DNA of 64,000 nt from Pempheris klunzingeri (Eukaryota; Chordata; Actinopteri; Acropomatiformes; Pempheridae). Shown here piece after piece: positions 1 to 34,260 of the stretch (position 1 is its first letter; every line of letters starts with the position of its first letter). The notes below the pieces were generated by a model. The model was not told where the DNA came from. It was given only the letters and a program-made list of their open reading frames with translations, and did no database searches. A program made the position numbers and the translations under genes. The stretch is from assembly GCF_042242105.1 (NCBI RefSeq), contig NC_092014.1, positions 12,094,374 to 12,158,373 on the forward strand, written 5' to 3'.

Positions 1-616
1 TCTGTAACATTTTATGAATCAGCTTGTTGATTCATTGAGCATAGTAAGATTGGCTGAATAATACAAAAAGGAAGCTTTAATACTTGATGCGTTAATCACA
101 GTTAATGAATCCAGTGATTTATTGTTTCTAAACATGGTTTCATCATGGCCAGACTGCACCTATGAGATGCTATATTCATGTTTATAAAGGCAATACAATG
201 CTTTATAGTGAGGTTTTCTGAGTTACTATAAAATCTACAAAATCTTCTCTTGAAAGAAGCCTGAAATGCATAATACTAATACGTACATGATCGCTTGTGC
301 AAAGCCTGAGAAGGTGTTTGGAACATTGTAAAAGGTGTCTTGGATTAGATACTGTGTTATTTAAAAAGTCACCCTGTGTCATGTTAGTCTAATTTGTGAC
401 ACCTTCTGTTCTTTGTTCTTTGAGTTGTAAACACGGCGTAGTGAAAACTAGACCAGGAACAGAAAAAGGAAAAGATAAATCCTCGCGATTGGCCAATGTG
501 TGTCACCTACATCACCCCTGTCATGACAGCACCAGCAACCCGACTCACAGACGTGTCTTGTTTCCATGTTGTCTGGATACATCCTAAATAGAAGCGTTCG
601 ACCAGCAGAGCAGCGT
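1..616 (-). other. acer2: acer2 3' flank / probable 3'UTR
   Basis: This stretch follows the acer2 stop codon on the minus strand. The plus-strand TTTATT near 118-123 reads AATAAA on the minus strand and could be a poly(A) signal about 500 bp past the stop. I see no other gene here. Confidence 0.4.
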
Positions 617-11443
<10,827 letters not shown>

Positions 11444-13657
11444 GTCTGGACTAGTCCTGTCGGCTGGACGGTGCACAGAGAGGCAGCACTCCGCAGTCAG
11501 CTTTGGAGACACGAAAAAACAACAACAACAGCACACCGGACGAGGAAAGCCACTGTCTCTGGGGCTCGTGGAGCTCACGCTAGATGTTAATTTTTGAGAC
11601 CCGACACTTAATGCACATCAGACAGTGTGGCTTGCTGCAGGGATCGTCGCTGAGCTGCATTTTAAAGCCTCTGACCGTCCACAAAGCCTCCTGCCCGTCG
11701 TGACGCTCTGAGCTGTGCACTGACAGCTGCTCTGCTCTGCTCTGCGGCCAAAGAGTGTTCCGGTGTCACAAGAGGACTTCCTCCTGTTCGCTTCCTGCTA
11801 CGGTCAAAGTGAGGGCACGTTTATTTCCTCCTCTACTGCTGTGTTGAAACTTCACAGCCACCCAAGAGAGGGATGATTTACTCAAAACCGTCATTTACGA
11901 AATGATAAATAAACATGTAAAAGGGCAATTCTGTATCAGGGGTTAAACCATATTACACCGCAAACATCTTTTTTTTTTATCCCCCACATGTGTAACACAT
12001 TTTTGCTTTTGCTTTCACTTTAGTGCACCTTGTAGCTTTGTGACAATTTTACTTGTAAGCAGTGGTGTGAAATAACAACTGTAAATTCTGAATAAAAGAA
12101 TAAAGTTCTATCTTACCTTATTTCCATTTTATGATACCTTACACCTCTAAGATTTTTTTTTTGCACTTTTTACTTATACACCAGTTGTTTAGCAGCTACT
12201 AGTTACTTTACAGGCTAATATTATAAGACCTTGAGTGGATAACATGTTGTGCTTTGTTTCACAGTAAATTAAGATAACAGTTTATTAGGTAGTTAGAATA
12301 AGCAAACATTATAACACTGTATACAACGCTGCATGCATTTATTACACATAACCACCCACTTCATGCATGATCATTCGTTTTGGTTTTTTTTCCCACTATT
12401 TGTGTTCGTTTACAATGTACAGAAACACTTGCCTTGTATATAGACGTCACATGTTGATGGTCATATATATACACCAACTTGTATGTATATAGAAGTTCTT
12501 TATTTGTTTTACCCAACTTGTTCAGCTCTGTTGTTTTTGTTTTTAGCTCTGTGTCTTGTTCAAGTAATGCTGTATAAAGATGAATGTAATGATGTTAGTA
12601 AGTACTGGTGTTTTCAATAACATTAACGATGGATCTGTTCTATTCAGGTGTCCCAGTAGGCGTGAAAGTGAGCCAGCATGAACAACACCAGGACCCTGAG
12701 ACTGAAGCAGCTGAATGTAATTTAGTTTTCTTGAATTGTTGGTGTAATCCAAGATACTGATGTTACTGATGGTCATCTCCATTTATGTAAAGCAAGATTT
12801 AGAATGAATTTTTTTTACTGCATTTAAGTCTAAATTAAATGGGAGTCTACGTGAAAACTCATTGTGATTACCTCTATTTTAAATACATCTGTTGTAGTAT
12901 AATTCCACATTTTACGTATTTATCCACTTTTATAATTTATACGTTTATCTGTTCTATTACCTTCGTTGCTTTTACCTCGTGACGTGCTAAATACTCAAGG
13001 TGACTTTAAAATTTGAACCCTACAGAGGATTTTTCTCTGACAGGAGTGGGACGGTAACTATCTTTACCTCTCAGCTCTTTACCTACTCTCTGGCACCCTC
13101 TGGCTGACGCATGCGCAGTGACTCAATAGTGCCATCGGCGTGTTGATGTCATAGACTGCGCGCTCACATGATCATAACCATTAATTAATATAAAAAGTAA
13201 TTAGTTAATTCAGTGTAATTTATTATCTTGCTTTGATTTGTAGAAAAATACATTGTACACGTTTTTAGGCTCAAGCTGACACAAGCTCTCATATTTTCAG
13301 TATTTTTAACCGAAACCAGACAAATAATTAATCACATAAATAAATACATAAATAAATAAATAAATAAATAAATGGGCCCCACGCATTTTAAACTATGAGG
13401 CACTTGAACACGAATCTTGATGTGTGGTTCTTTTTACACGAAATATACATTTTACACACGTGTCCTAATCAGATAATTGGTTTAATGATGTTTCTTTCGT
13501 TGATTTTATATTATTTCGGTGTGTGTGTGTGTGTGTGTGAGTGTCCGTGTATGTGAAATTAGTTTAATAACCTTCAGCTTGAGTCTGATCAGGATCATCG
13601 GCTCAGTTCTCGCGATAACAGCTCGAGCCTATGTGAGACCACGAAGCGGATATCCGG
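11444..13657. other. acer2-rps6 divergent intergenic region
   Basis: About 2.2 kb between two divergent starts. The first 400 bp upstream of acer2 are GC-richer and probably hold its promoter and 5'UTR. The rest is AT-rich with short A/T runs, an (AAATA)n tract at 13338-13372 and a (TG)n tract at 13519-13538. No supported gene was found; the open frames here show no family resemblance. Confidence 0.6.
13608..13617. promoter_or_regulatory. rps6: TCTCGCGA promoter element of rps6
   Basis: TCTCGCGATA lies about 45 bp upstream of the predicted rps6 transcription start. TCTCGCGAGA-type motifs are common in vertebrate housekeeping and ribosomal protein promoters. Confidence 0.6.
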
Positions 13658-13667
13658 CCTCTTTTCC
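13658..13667 (+). promoter_or_regulatory. rps6: 5' TOP start of rps6
   Basis: CCTCTTTTCCGTGGC begins about 40 bp before the rps6 ATG. It is a terminal oligopyrimidine tract, the element that places ribosomal protein mRNAs under mTOR/LARP1 translational control. It closely resembles the start of human RPS6 mRNA. The probable transcription start is the first C. Confidence 0.8.
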
Positions 13668-13699
13668 GTGGCGGACCGTCGTAGGGCCGGTTTGGCAAA

Positions 13700-17812
<4,113 letters not shown>

Positions 17813-17825
17813 AATCCCAATGTCA

Positions 17826-17831
17826 AATAAA
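17826..17831 (+). other. rps6: rps6 poly(A) signal
   Basis: Canonical AATAAA 14 bp after the stop codon. A T-rich stretch follows at 17868-17885. Confidence 0.85.
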
Positions 17832-17919
17832 GTCACGTTTTTGCTGAAAAACTAGCTTGTGATGTACTTGTCATTATTTTTTTTCAATAGTGTATACATC
17901 ATAGAAATAACTACAGGTT

Positions 17920-17975
17920 CAGGCACTTCAGTTCAGACTGAATGTAAAGACTTTCAGTCTGAACTGAAGTGCCTG
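17920..17975. repeat. Perfect 23-bp inverted repeat, 10-nt loop
   Basis: Arms 17920-17942 and 17953-17975 are exactly complementary, with the 10-nt loop TGTAAAGACT-like between them (17943-17952). It lies about 90 bp past the rps6 poly(A) signal, convergent with the perilipin gene. A miRNA-sized stem is possible, but natural precursors usually have mismatches and longer stems. A recent templated inverted duplication is the simpler reading. Confidence 0.85.
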
Positions 17976-18370
17976 CTCAGTTTCTACAAGAAAATGGAAG
18001 TATATAATTCAATGAATTTAGTGGTACTGGGCTTTTTGAAGCAAATTCTAATTTGTGCTGTCTGAACTGTCATACTACCACTAAGTTTTGCACTTGTTAC
18101 ATGTAAAACAGGTACTGAGCTACAAAACTGCTCCTATGCTTCCACATAGACATGTCATTAACATGGGAGGTGTTAATTGTATATCAACTGCATGATTATA
18201 ACACTGCTACCACTTCTGTATTTCTCTGGGTTTGACTTCGTGCCCTTATCACAGTGGACTTGTCAGACTCAAAGGACAAGAGTTAATCATGAATGTTCAA
18301 CTTTTAATTTATGCCCTTTTTCAGTTGCATTTCTTATTCAGCACAAACATGCTTATCAATAGTTAGTTTA

Positions 18371-21300
18371 TCAACGGCGAACAAATCCTTTAACATTACA
18401 CCCGCTGCCAAACAGGGGTGTCTTTGTTGGCTTTCTCTTCCGGCAGGTCGCTATAGCCTCTGGGTGAGCCTGGAACAAGTCCCTGTGAGTTGAGGTCTTG
18501 GCAGCCTCTCGACTTCTATCTTGATCAGACTGGTGTTGGGATGGAGGGCAGCATAAGTAGTACATCTGGGAGATGAAAAAGAACACAGACACAAGCTGAT
18601 GCTGCAGACACTGAGGCAGCCGCCGGAGGCTCCAGGACAAGGTCGCCCAGCTGGTCTTAAGGTCCTGACCTGACGACCTGCACAAATTCTCCATGAACTG
18701 TTGAATAAAGGACAAAGGCACTATTGAAGGTTTGACTTGTCGAAGACACTCTTATGACCTAACATGTGACCTGCCAAGTATTTGATTCAACGCGGAAGCT
18801 ATTGTATGAAATCAAGTCGATCCTAATACTTCTGCGTTCTTTGCTGGATCTACATTCTTATGCTACTGTCACATTAGATTTGTAAAAAAACAAAATAGAT
18901 GTCCTGCGAATATCAAAAACAAAATTCAGTTCATTAGAACCAAAAACACAATGTGACTGCAAAGAAAATGCACTAATAACTGTGCCAAAGCTGGTAAATA
19001 CATTATCTAGTCAGAAACCTTATGACTATTTGAGGTTATGTTTTCTATAACCATGCATGCTCACACTCAGGACCCAACCATCCTTCCGCCACTTGTTAAA
19101 GGACTAGTTCAACATTTTGGAAAATGTTCTTATTTGCTTTTTTGCAGACTCGGATGAGAAGATCAATACAGCTGAAGTCTTGTGGTCGCTGTGAGATTAA
19201 CAGGCAACCAGGGGAAACTCAAGTAGAAAAAAAAAACATTACACCGATTAATTTCTAATGAACTTGCCCTGAATTCAGATATCTACGGCACATACCTCCC
19301 TGTAAAAGCACAACTTGATTTTACACTTTTTTTTTTTGTACAGATTAAACAGATAGAAAGGCTATATCTGTTTCTTCTTGTTTCCAGTCTCTATGCTAAG
19401 ATAACTAGCTGCCTGCTGTAGCCTCATACTTAATCAACAGATATAAGAGGCATCGGGCCTCTCATCCAGCTCTGCAAGAAAGCAAACAAGCTTATTCCCC
19501 AAAATGTCAAACATTTCCTTTAAACTGTACTCACAGCACACCTGAACAGGTCGCATCTTGGACCCCACCATGTGATGGGTCCTCTTGCACAGCTTTGCAG
19601 CGAGCGAAACCAGTTGAGCAGGGTGACCTCTGGTGACTGCGGTCGCCTCAAAGCCTTCCAACAGGTGAACTTCCTCTATGAAGTCGGCAAGAAAGTACAT
19701 TGAGTGACAGACGAAAGCAGGTGTACGTTATGAATGCGAGTTTTGAAAGGGATGCACCTTCTTCGGTTGGAGGAAGCACTTGGTCCATCAGGGCCTCCGA
19801 CATGATCAGAGCAGAGTCCAGTCCCACGCTGGCCACACTCAGGGCTCTCTCCACGAGCGGCAGGTCAGCCTGGTTGTCAGCCTGGTTGTCCACCTGGTTG
19901 TCAGCCTGGTTGTCCACCTGGTCGTCCGCCTGGTCGTCCGCCTGGTCGTCCGCCTGGTGCAACCTGCCCATCAGCCATGTGACTGTGTGCTGTGCACAGT
20001 CAACGGTCCCGTTAGCCGCTACGCTCACCACAGCCTGGATCTTATGCATCTTGGTCTTGGCAGCAGCAACAATCTGGGCGAAAGAAGAGAAAGCCAGGAG
20101 AGATGTGCCGTAGCTTCTGGTGCTGTTTGAGGAGAACTGGGCGAATCTGTGTGTCTCGGTAAGATTTGGTCGAGGAAAAGAGGAGGTTACCTGCTCTGTG
20201 GGTGTGTGAAGCGCTGGGAACGTAGTCTCCAGCCAGTCAAGAGTGTTACACGCAACTTCATTTGCAATGGAAACTGGAAGGTGAGTATTAATTATTCATT
20301 TTCTGTTAATGCATGAAACATATTTTTTTAGCTGTATGAACTCACTGTACAAGTATTAATTGATGCCTTGATCGGGTTCTATGTACATTAGCATGTACAT
20401 TTGTGTGATGTTAAGTTGAATACCTTTGGATTTTGATTTAATAGTTGGACTAAACAACAGATTTGAGATGCCACCATAGTCTCTGGGAACTTTTGTTGGA
20501 TGTTTTTCTCAAGTCAATGACATTTTAGAGACATCATCTAAAACCAAATCAAAACATCAATTCCTAATGAGAACAATGATAAATTGCACAGTTATCTGAG
20601 TTTAGCCTGAAGTGACAGGACTCACTTTGGGGCTCTAGTTTCTGGATGACGGGTGAAACTCGGCCACAGGCGGCTGTGCCGATAGCCGTCACACTGCCCT
20701 CCAGCACCTCGCACACAGACCTCAGGCTGGGGTGGCTGCATTTAGTGTCACTGTACAAGACTGACAGCGTGATGCAAGCTGAGCGAACCACGGGCAGCTT
20801 GGCCAGTCTGGCAGCTGCACTCTGTACCTTCTGCAAAAACACAGCAGAGAGACAAGGAGCTTCATACCGAGGGGAGGTTACAGTGAAATAAACAATACAT
20901 CGCTTATCAAAACTAAGCCGCAAAGTGCCTTAAATGGTCGAACAAGGGTTAAAACTTTTCAGGACTGGGGCAAATCAAATCAGGGAATTAAAATAACAGT
21001 AATAAAACCACCAACATAAAAGATAAATACTAATAAAACAGATGAGAGATGTTGGCAATAAAATGGTATGCTTGGATTTATAAAAGGCTTTTTAAAAGAC
21101 ATGTTTTGAGGTGAGGTTTAAAAGACGTCACAGCTTCTGCATCCTCAGATCCTCCACCACAGAGTCCAGAGCGCTGACTCCAGCCGACGGAGCCCTGCAG
21201 GAGGATCTGAGGCTCAGGCTCACAGGGGGGGGCAGCAGATCAGCAGCGTATGGAAGCTGAACCATGAAGTGCTTTAAAGGCGTTTGGTAAAATCTTTAGA

Positions 21301-21679
21301 TCTTTAGGCTGAAACAAGGCTGACTGGTTCTGTTCCAGCTGGAGGCCTGTGATCAGTGTTTGGCTCAACCCTGAGTACAATGAATTACAGTAGTCTGACA
21401 CAGATGAAATGTGCTTGTAATTGACCATCTAAAGATCAGGCAGATGTTCAACTAATAAAATGAAGTCATTTTGGTCATTTCAGAATCAAAAAAGTTGCCA
21501 AAATAAGTGTAGGCCCTCAGCTCAGAGTAGATTACTTAGGAGAACTTTATTGATGTCTGGGAACTTAAAAACTAAGATATTCAAACAAGACATGACTGCA
21601 GTAGTTTAGGAGGGTTGGGATAAGGAGGTTTAGTCTACCTGGATAGTAGAATTCTCACCTGGTTGTTGTTCATCGGCAT
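18371..21679 (-). CDS. Perilipin family lipid-droplet protein (plin2/plin6-like), six exons
   Basis: Perilipins coat lipid droplets and control lipase access. Coding exons in transcript order: 21659-21679, 20626-20830, 20191-20273, 19758-20073, 19542-19675 and 18371-18697. The frame is continuous and the product is 361 aa. The PAT domain is clear: LPVVRSACITLS, then SVCEVLEGSVTAIGTAA, PVIQKLEPQ and IANEVACNTLDWLE, with intron positions like PLIN2. A middle SALIMSEALMDQVLPPTEE block matches the LVEQYLPLTEEE region, and the last exon has LSWSLRRLPQCLQHQ like the four-helix C-terminus of PLIN2. An in-frame minisatellite interrupts exon 4. Human PLIN2 lies beside RPS6/ACER2. Low identity to human PLIN2 leaves open whether this is fish plin2 or the teleost-specific plin6, so no symbol is given. 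An in-frame upstream ATG at 21733 exists; 21679 has the better Kozak context. Confidence 0.85.
19862..19962 (-). repeat. In-frame 12-bp coding minisatellite in the perilipin gene
   Basis: About eight tandem 12-bp units (variants of GCCTGGTTGTCA / GCCTGGTCGTCC on the plus strand) encode ADDQ, VDNQ and ADNQ tetrapeptides on the minus strand. They sit between HTVTWLMGRLHQ and LPLVERALSV, downstream of the PAT domain, about where other perilipins carry amphipathic 11-mer repeats. The unit length keeps the frame, and unit types alternate in a way that suggests local duplication. Confidence 0.9.
21045..21440 (-). mobile_element. L2/CR1-like LINE fragment in perilipin intron 1
   Basis: The minus strand encodes SVSDYCNSLYSGLSQTLITG, LQLEQNQSALF and FKALHG in order. 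This resembles the late reverse-transcriptase part of L2/CR1-clade elements (DYCNSLYxGL...LQLxQNxAARLL). It is truncated at both ends and degraded. Only a remnant is present. Confidence 0.65.
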
Positions 21680-21856
21680 GTTTCGTACACTTCGATGGAG
21701 GGAAGAGAAATGAGCCTCAGCGCGAGCAAACATTTGCTGCTTTAACTTTGTTGAGGAGGAAGTTATTGGGACAATAACACAGCGCTGCCTCTAAAAGCGG
21801 TCACTGTCGCTCACATGTCGTCAATCAGCGCTCACCTGTGCTGATCTCAGCGCTGA

Positions 21857-21866
21857 TCTCGCGAGA
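21857..21866. promoter_or_regulatory. TCTCGCGAGA palindrome upstream of the perilipin gene
   Basis: A perfect TCTCGCGAGA element about 180 bp upstream of the perilipin start codon, on a GC-richer stretch. It probably marks the core promoter. Confidence 0.6.
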
Positions 21867-22517
21867 TGTCAACGCAGCGAAGACGTGATGATAAACAGAT
21901 GAATTCAATCTCAGTCAGAGAGCTTTTTTTCTCTCTTTGTTCTCGGGATACTTAACAAGGTAGGCTTTTTTTTTTTTAAAAAAAGGGATTTTATTGATTT
22001 ATTTTTCATTCGTCTTGTTTCATTCAACAAAATCTTCTTCGTCATCATCACCATCATGAAAATATACACAATGAATGTTCATAATCTTCCCTGAATTAAT
22101 TCTGCATATGTTCTTTAATTATCTGTTGGCAACATTCACATTTTTGCGTGTTCAGCTGACTGAAAAACCACTTCTCAGGCACTCACACTAATTTAATGTA
22201 ATTAATTGAAAAATGGAAAGTTCCATCAGCTGAACATTATTATCGCTATAATTACACTATTCCCTCCAGGAGACAGGAATGTAATTACAGACCAGTTAGA
22301 TAAAGCCTATGAACTGCTTGATATTTACACACTGGTGTCAGCATTAAATCTGCTGTTTCGGAACAAACCACTGATTTAAGTTTACGTAGGTGGTAATGTG
22401 GTGTATAATTTCGGACATCCTGGATGTGTGAAGTTTAGATCACCATAGTTTTGCCAACCACTACATCCAACAGTAGTCAAATACTCACCTAGTTGAGGTT
22501 AAAGGTGAAGGAATGAA
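21867..22517. other. Intergenic, perilipin to tRNA-Ser
   Basis: AT-rich sequence with T and A runs near 21968-21986. I see no gene or recognisable element. Confidence 0.5.
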
Positions 22518-22599
22518 CGCTGTGAGCAGGATTTGAACCTGCGCGGGGAAACCCCATTGGATTTCGAGTCCAACGCCTTAACCACTCGGCCATCACAGC
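22518..22599 (-). tRNA. tRNA-Ser(CGA)
   Basis: On the minus strand an 82-nt type II tRNA. The acceptor GCTGTGA pairs with TCACAGC, and the D-arm is GGCCGAGTGGTTAAGGC. The anticodon loop CTCGAAA gives CGA. A long variable arm follows, and the T-arm is GCAGGTTCAAATCCTGC. It is nearly identical to vertebrate tRNA-Ser-CGA, and all stems pair, so it is probably functional. Confidence 0.95.
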
Positions 22600-23800
22600 T
22601 CGAAACCTGCTCACATAGTCGTATAAATTGAATTCTTCAGAGACAGATACCTGAGGATCTCCAGGCCCATCGATAACTGCCACGATCTGAAGGAGACAAA
22701 TGTTTCCCCCCCGCCCGTCAAACAACACTCTGATCTCTGTGGCTCACCACAGAGGTTAACCTGCTGAGAAATCATCCACGATGGATGCTGACTCTAACGC
22801 CGGAGTCCTCTGCGGACCGCAAGGATCAAAAAAGCCTCCCTTTAGGAGCAGTGTAGCAGCAGCAGGACTCCACCTGACCACATCCAGCCCAAAGCCAAAT
22901 GACAGCTGTTTCATGGGACAAAGAATTAACGATCAAACCAATCCATCTTCACCTCCACGTCACGTGTTGCAACATAACGAGCATGTCAGATTCTGTTATC
23001 CATTCAAACCATCATTTACGCCTTTATATCTCGAAGGTTTTACATCTTCGTCTTTATTTGTGTTTATTCTGTTAAAATGATGCTTGCTGTGGGTGCTTAA
23101 TTGCCTTCTGCTGCCTGTATTCCTCCGTTTTATCCGTGTGATTTATTATCCGTGGGATTTGTTTTATGACAATAAGGCCTTCGCGAGCTTATCTCCAGCT
23201 TTTCTAATGAGGGGAAACCTGTGTGATGTTTTAACGAGGCTCCTGCTCACCAACAGGTTCATTTTCTGCCGTGGGGCCTGTACAAACACAGAGGCACTCA
23301 GGTTAAATACAGTCTCGCAAACACTCCCAGCCCACCACGGCACTGTACCCGCAGGAGTGACAGTGATGGCTGGTGATCACCGTGCCCGCAGGGGATCATT
23401 GTGTGTGCGCGTTAATACGCAGCTCCAGGTACAGACGCTCGTAAGGCTCAGACGCATCCACCCCTGTATCTGCATAGCGATGAGCACTGAGGTGATTTTT
23501 TCCGTTAGAGGACACGATGTTGTGGCTCACGCACAACGGCGAGCACGCTCTGAGCCACGAGCCACTGTCCGCGGTGCTGATGCTGCTGTTGTTGTCGTGG
23601 CTGCAGCATCTCGCAGAGCGTCTCCTGCACACGACGTGCCCACAAAATGTTTCTTCTCTGTATCTGCATGCGTCAGGGAGGAGGAGGGGGTGGGGTGGGG
23701 GGTGTAGCTCCAAGACTTTTTTCAGTCACAGGGTTTGGGACTGCTGCCCGCCGCAAAATTGAGAGACACAAGAGAAGCACGTGTAGTGGGTGGTCCCGAG
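22600..23800. other. Intergenic, tRNA-Ser to smu1 promoter
   Basis: Several long open frames occur on both strands (for example 23084-23707 plus), but they overlap each other and show no recognisable domain. GC rises toward 23880, consistent with the smu1 promoter. No supported gene. Confidence 0.5.
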
Positions 23801-23884
23801 CAGACGACTTTCACGTGGCTCTAGCGAGCGCCGAGCCGCCAGTCCGCTCAGTCCGGTGCAGCAGCGGCAGGAGTCAACATCAGC

Positions 23885-32604
<8,720 letters not shown>

Positions 32605-34260
32605 ACCGGCACCTGCATCGTGTTATGGAGGACCCAGAGAGCGTTACACGAGGTTTAAAAGCAATTCATTAATTTCTATGTAATAAAAATTATGCATTTA
32701 TAAAACAAATGAATACATCTCACCACAAGGTCCATTAAGTAGCTGCTCTGTAGCTTTATGTCACATTACATGATCTTCGGCAGATGGATTTTTCTGGTCG
32801 TTTCCAGTTCTGGCTTTTCTGAGCATTTTAAGGACTTCTTGTAAATGCTGTCGCAAATGCTGAGGTTCCAAATAAATGTTTGACCGTGTTAACAGACGCT
32901 TAGAAAACAGTCAATTGCTTGATATAAGAGCAAGAGGTCATTTGATATGACTGAAAGCACTTGAACAACCACTGCCTGGTAAAAATGTTTCTCAAACTGC
33001 TGTTTCCAAGGTCACATAACAAATGCTTGCACTGGCCATCAGAGGAACTTGTTGATTGAAAAGATTATTTTCTTCGTTTTTAATTCTGACTTACCACGAA
33101 ATATTTTTTTCAAATTCTTGGTATAGCAGTTTAATAGCAAATGCTAATCAAACGAGAGACCGATAATGAATTTGTTGGGGACTAGTTTCAGCTGTGGATT
33201 GATACACAATTAGTGCTCTAGTGACTATTTACAGCAGCAGGACATTGAATTTGGGATTTGCTGTAAATAAACTACAGTACCCACGTTCATAAACATGTTG
33301 CCTGGTGCAACACTGTGGCTAAATAATGTGTTTTTACAATGGAGGTCTTTGGCACAGAAGAACGAGCTGTAACTGGATTCGGATCAACATACAGCACTTG
33401 TTAGTGGTCATTTCACTGAATTTGCTGACATTCAGAAAAATTATTGAACACCAGTACCAAGTACAATTTTTACACATTGTTATAAATTTCATTTAATTTG
33501 GTCCTAATTACTCACTTTTTAATAAATCTATTTGTCACTTATTTATATGTATATTTTTCAATTCTTATTCATTGGTTGCTTTCTTAACTTTTGCAGCACT
33601 GTCTAGGTCCTCCATACTGTGCACACACTTCCTCATGGATCCAGCTTCACCAGTGCAGTTTGAATCCCCATTTTCATCTCTTCTGTCTTTATTAGACATG
33701 AAAGTGCATGATGGTGAACTGTCGTGAAAACATTTAGAATAAAATCTGCCTCTTGTTTGGGCGTAAAAACAAACAATATCAGGTATATGATTTGTCAGCT
33801 TTGGTTTATAATAATACTTTTGTAACTTTGATTCAAGGATCGTGATGCAGATGTAATGACTTGTTTTGTCTTCTGTGCTCCCTGCATGCTACCTCAGTAC
33901 ACTGTCTAAATGTGGCTCTACAATAATTGTAGTTTTCCTTAAAATATGCATGATGACTGATGATAAGCCTCAATGGAGCTCCAGTGACACATTCTCTGTC
34001 CTGTGTGTATATAATCAATCTAACGTGGTCACATTACTGTCACTTTGCTGTAATCAGTGTTCCTGTGCATCAGTAGGACGTGTATGCCTGCGAGAAACAG
34101 AGCAACTGCCTCAACCAGTGTTTATTTGTACCATCTATCACCTGCCTGTACTATCATCCAAATGTCATCGTTACAAAATGTTAAGTCATTACACTCTATT
34201 TTGTATATTCATCATATTGTATATAATACTCTGTCATGTCAAAAATGATTACCAATAAAA
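32605..34260 (+). other. smu1: smu1 3'UTR / downstream region
   Basis: AATAAA at 32871-32876 sits inside a repeat. A stronger-looking 3' end is AATAAA at 34254-34259, followed by TTCTAGTTGTTTTTGTG, a good T/GT-rich downstream element. The 3'UTR could therefore be about 0.3 or 1.65 kb long. Confidence 0.5.
32735..32990. repeat. Foldback repeat, copy A
   Basis: The left part GCTCTGTAGCTTTATGTCACATTA resembles the inverse of the right part GATATGACTGAAAGCACTTGAACA. The same arms occur at 53920-54075, so this is probably a non-autonomous foldback DNA element. It overlaps the smu1 3'UTR, including its first AATAAA. Confidence 0.5.

Noticed and set aside
11444-11578. N-terminal extension of acer2 to the ATG at 11578
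   Set aside because: The added Cys-rich residues have no counterpart in ceramidases; the ATG at 11443 gives the family length.
19700-20130. Plus-strand frames with LSAWLSTWSSAW or RLVVRLVV repeats
   Set aside because: They are antisense reads of the perilipin minisatellite; the minus strand has conserved PAT-family sequence and good splice sites.
23084-23707. 207-codon plus-strand open frame upstream of smu1
   Set aside because: It overlaps open frames on both strands in a GC-rich promoter region, shows no domain or family likeness and has no splice or poly(A) context.
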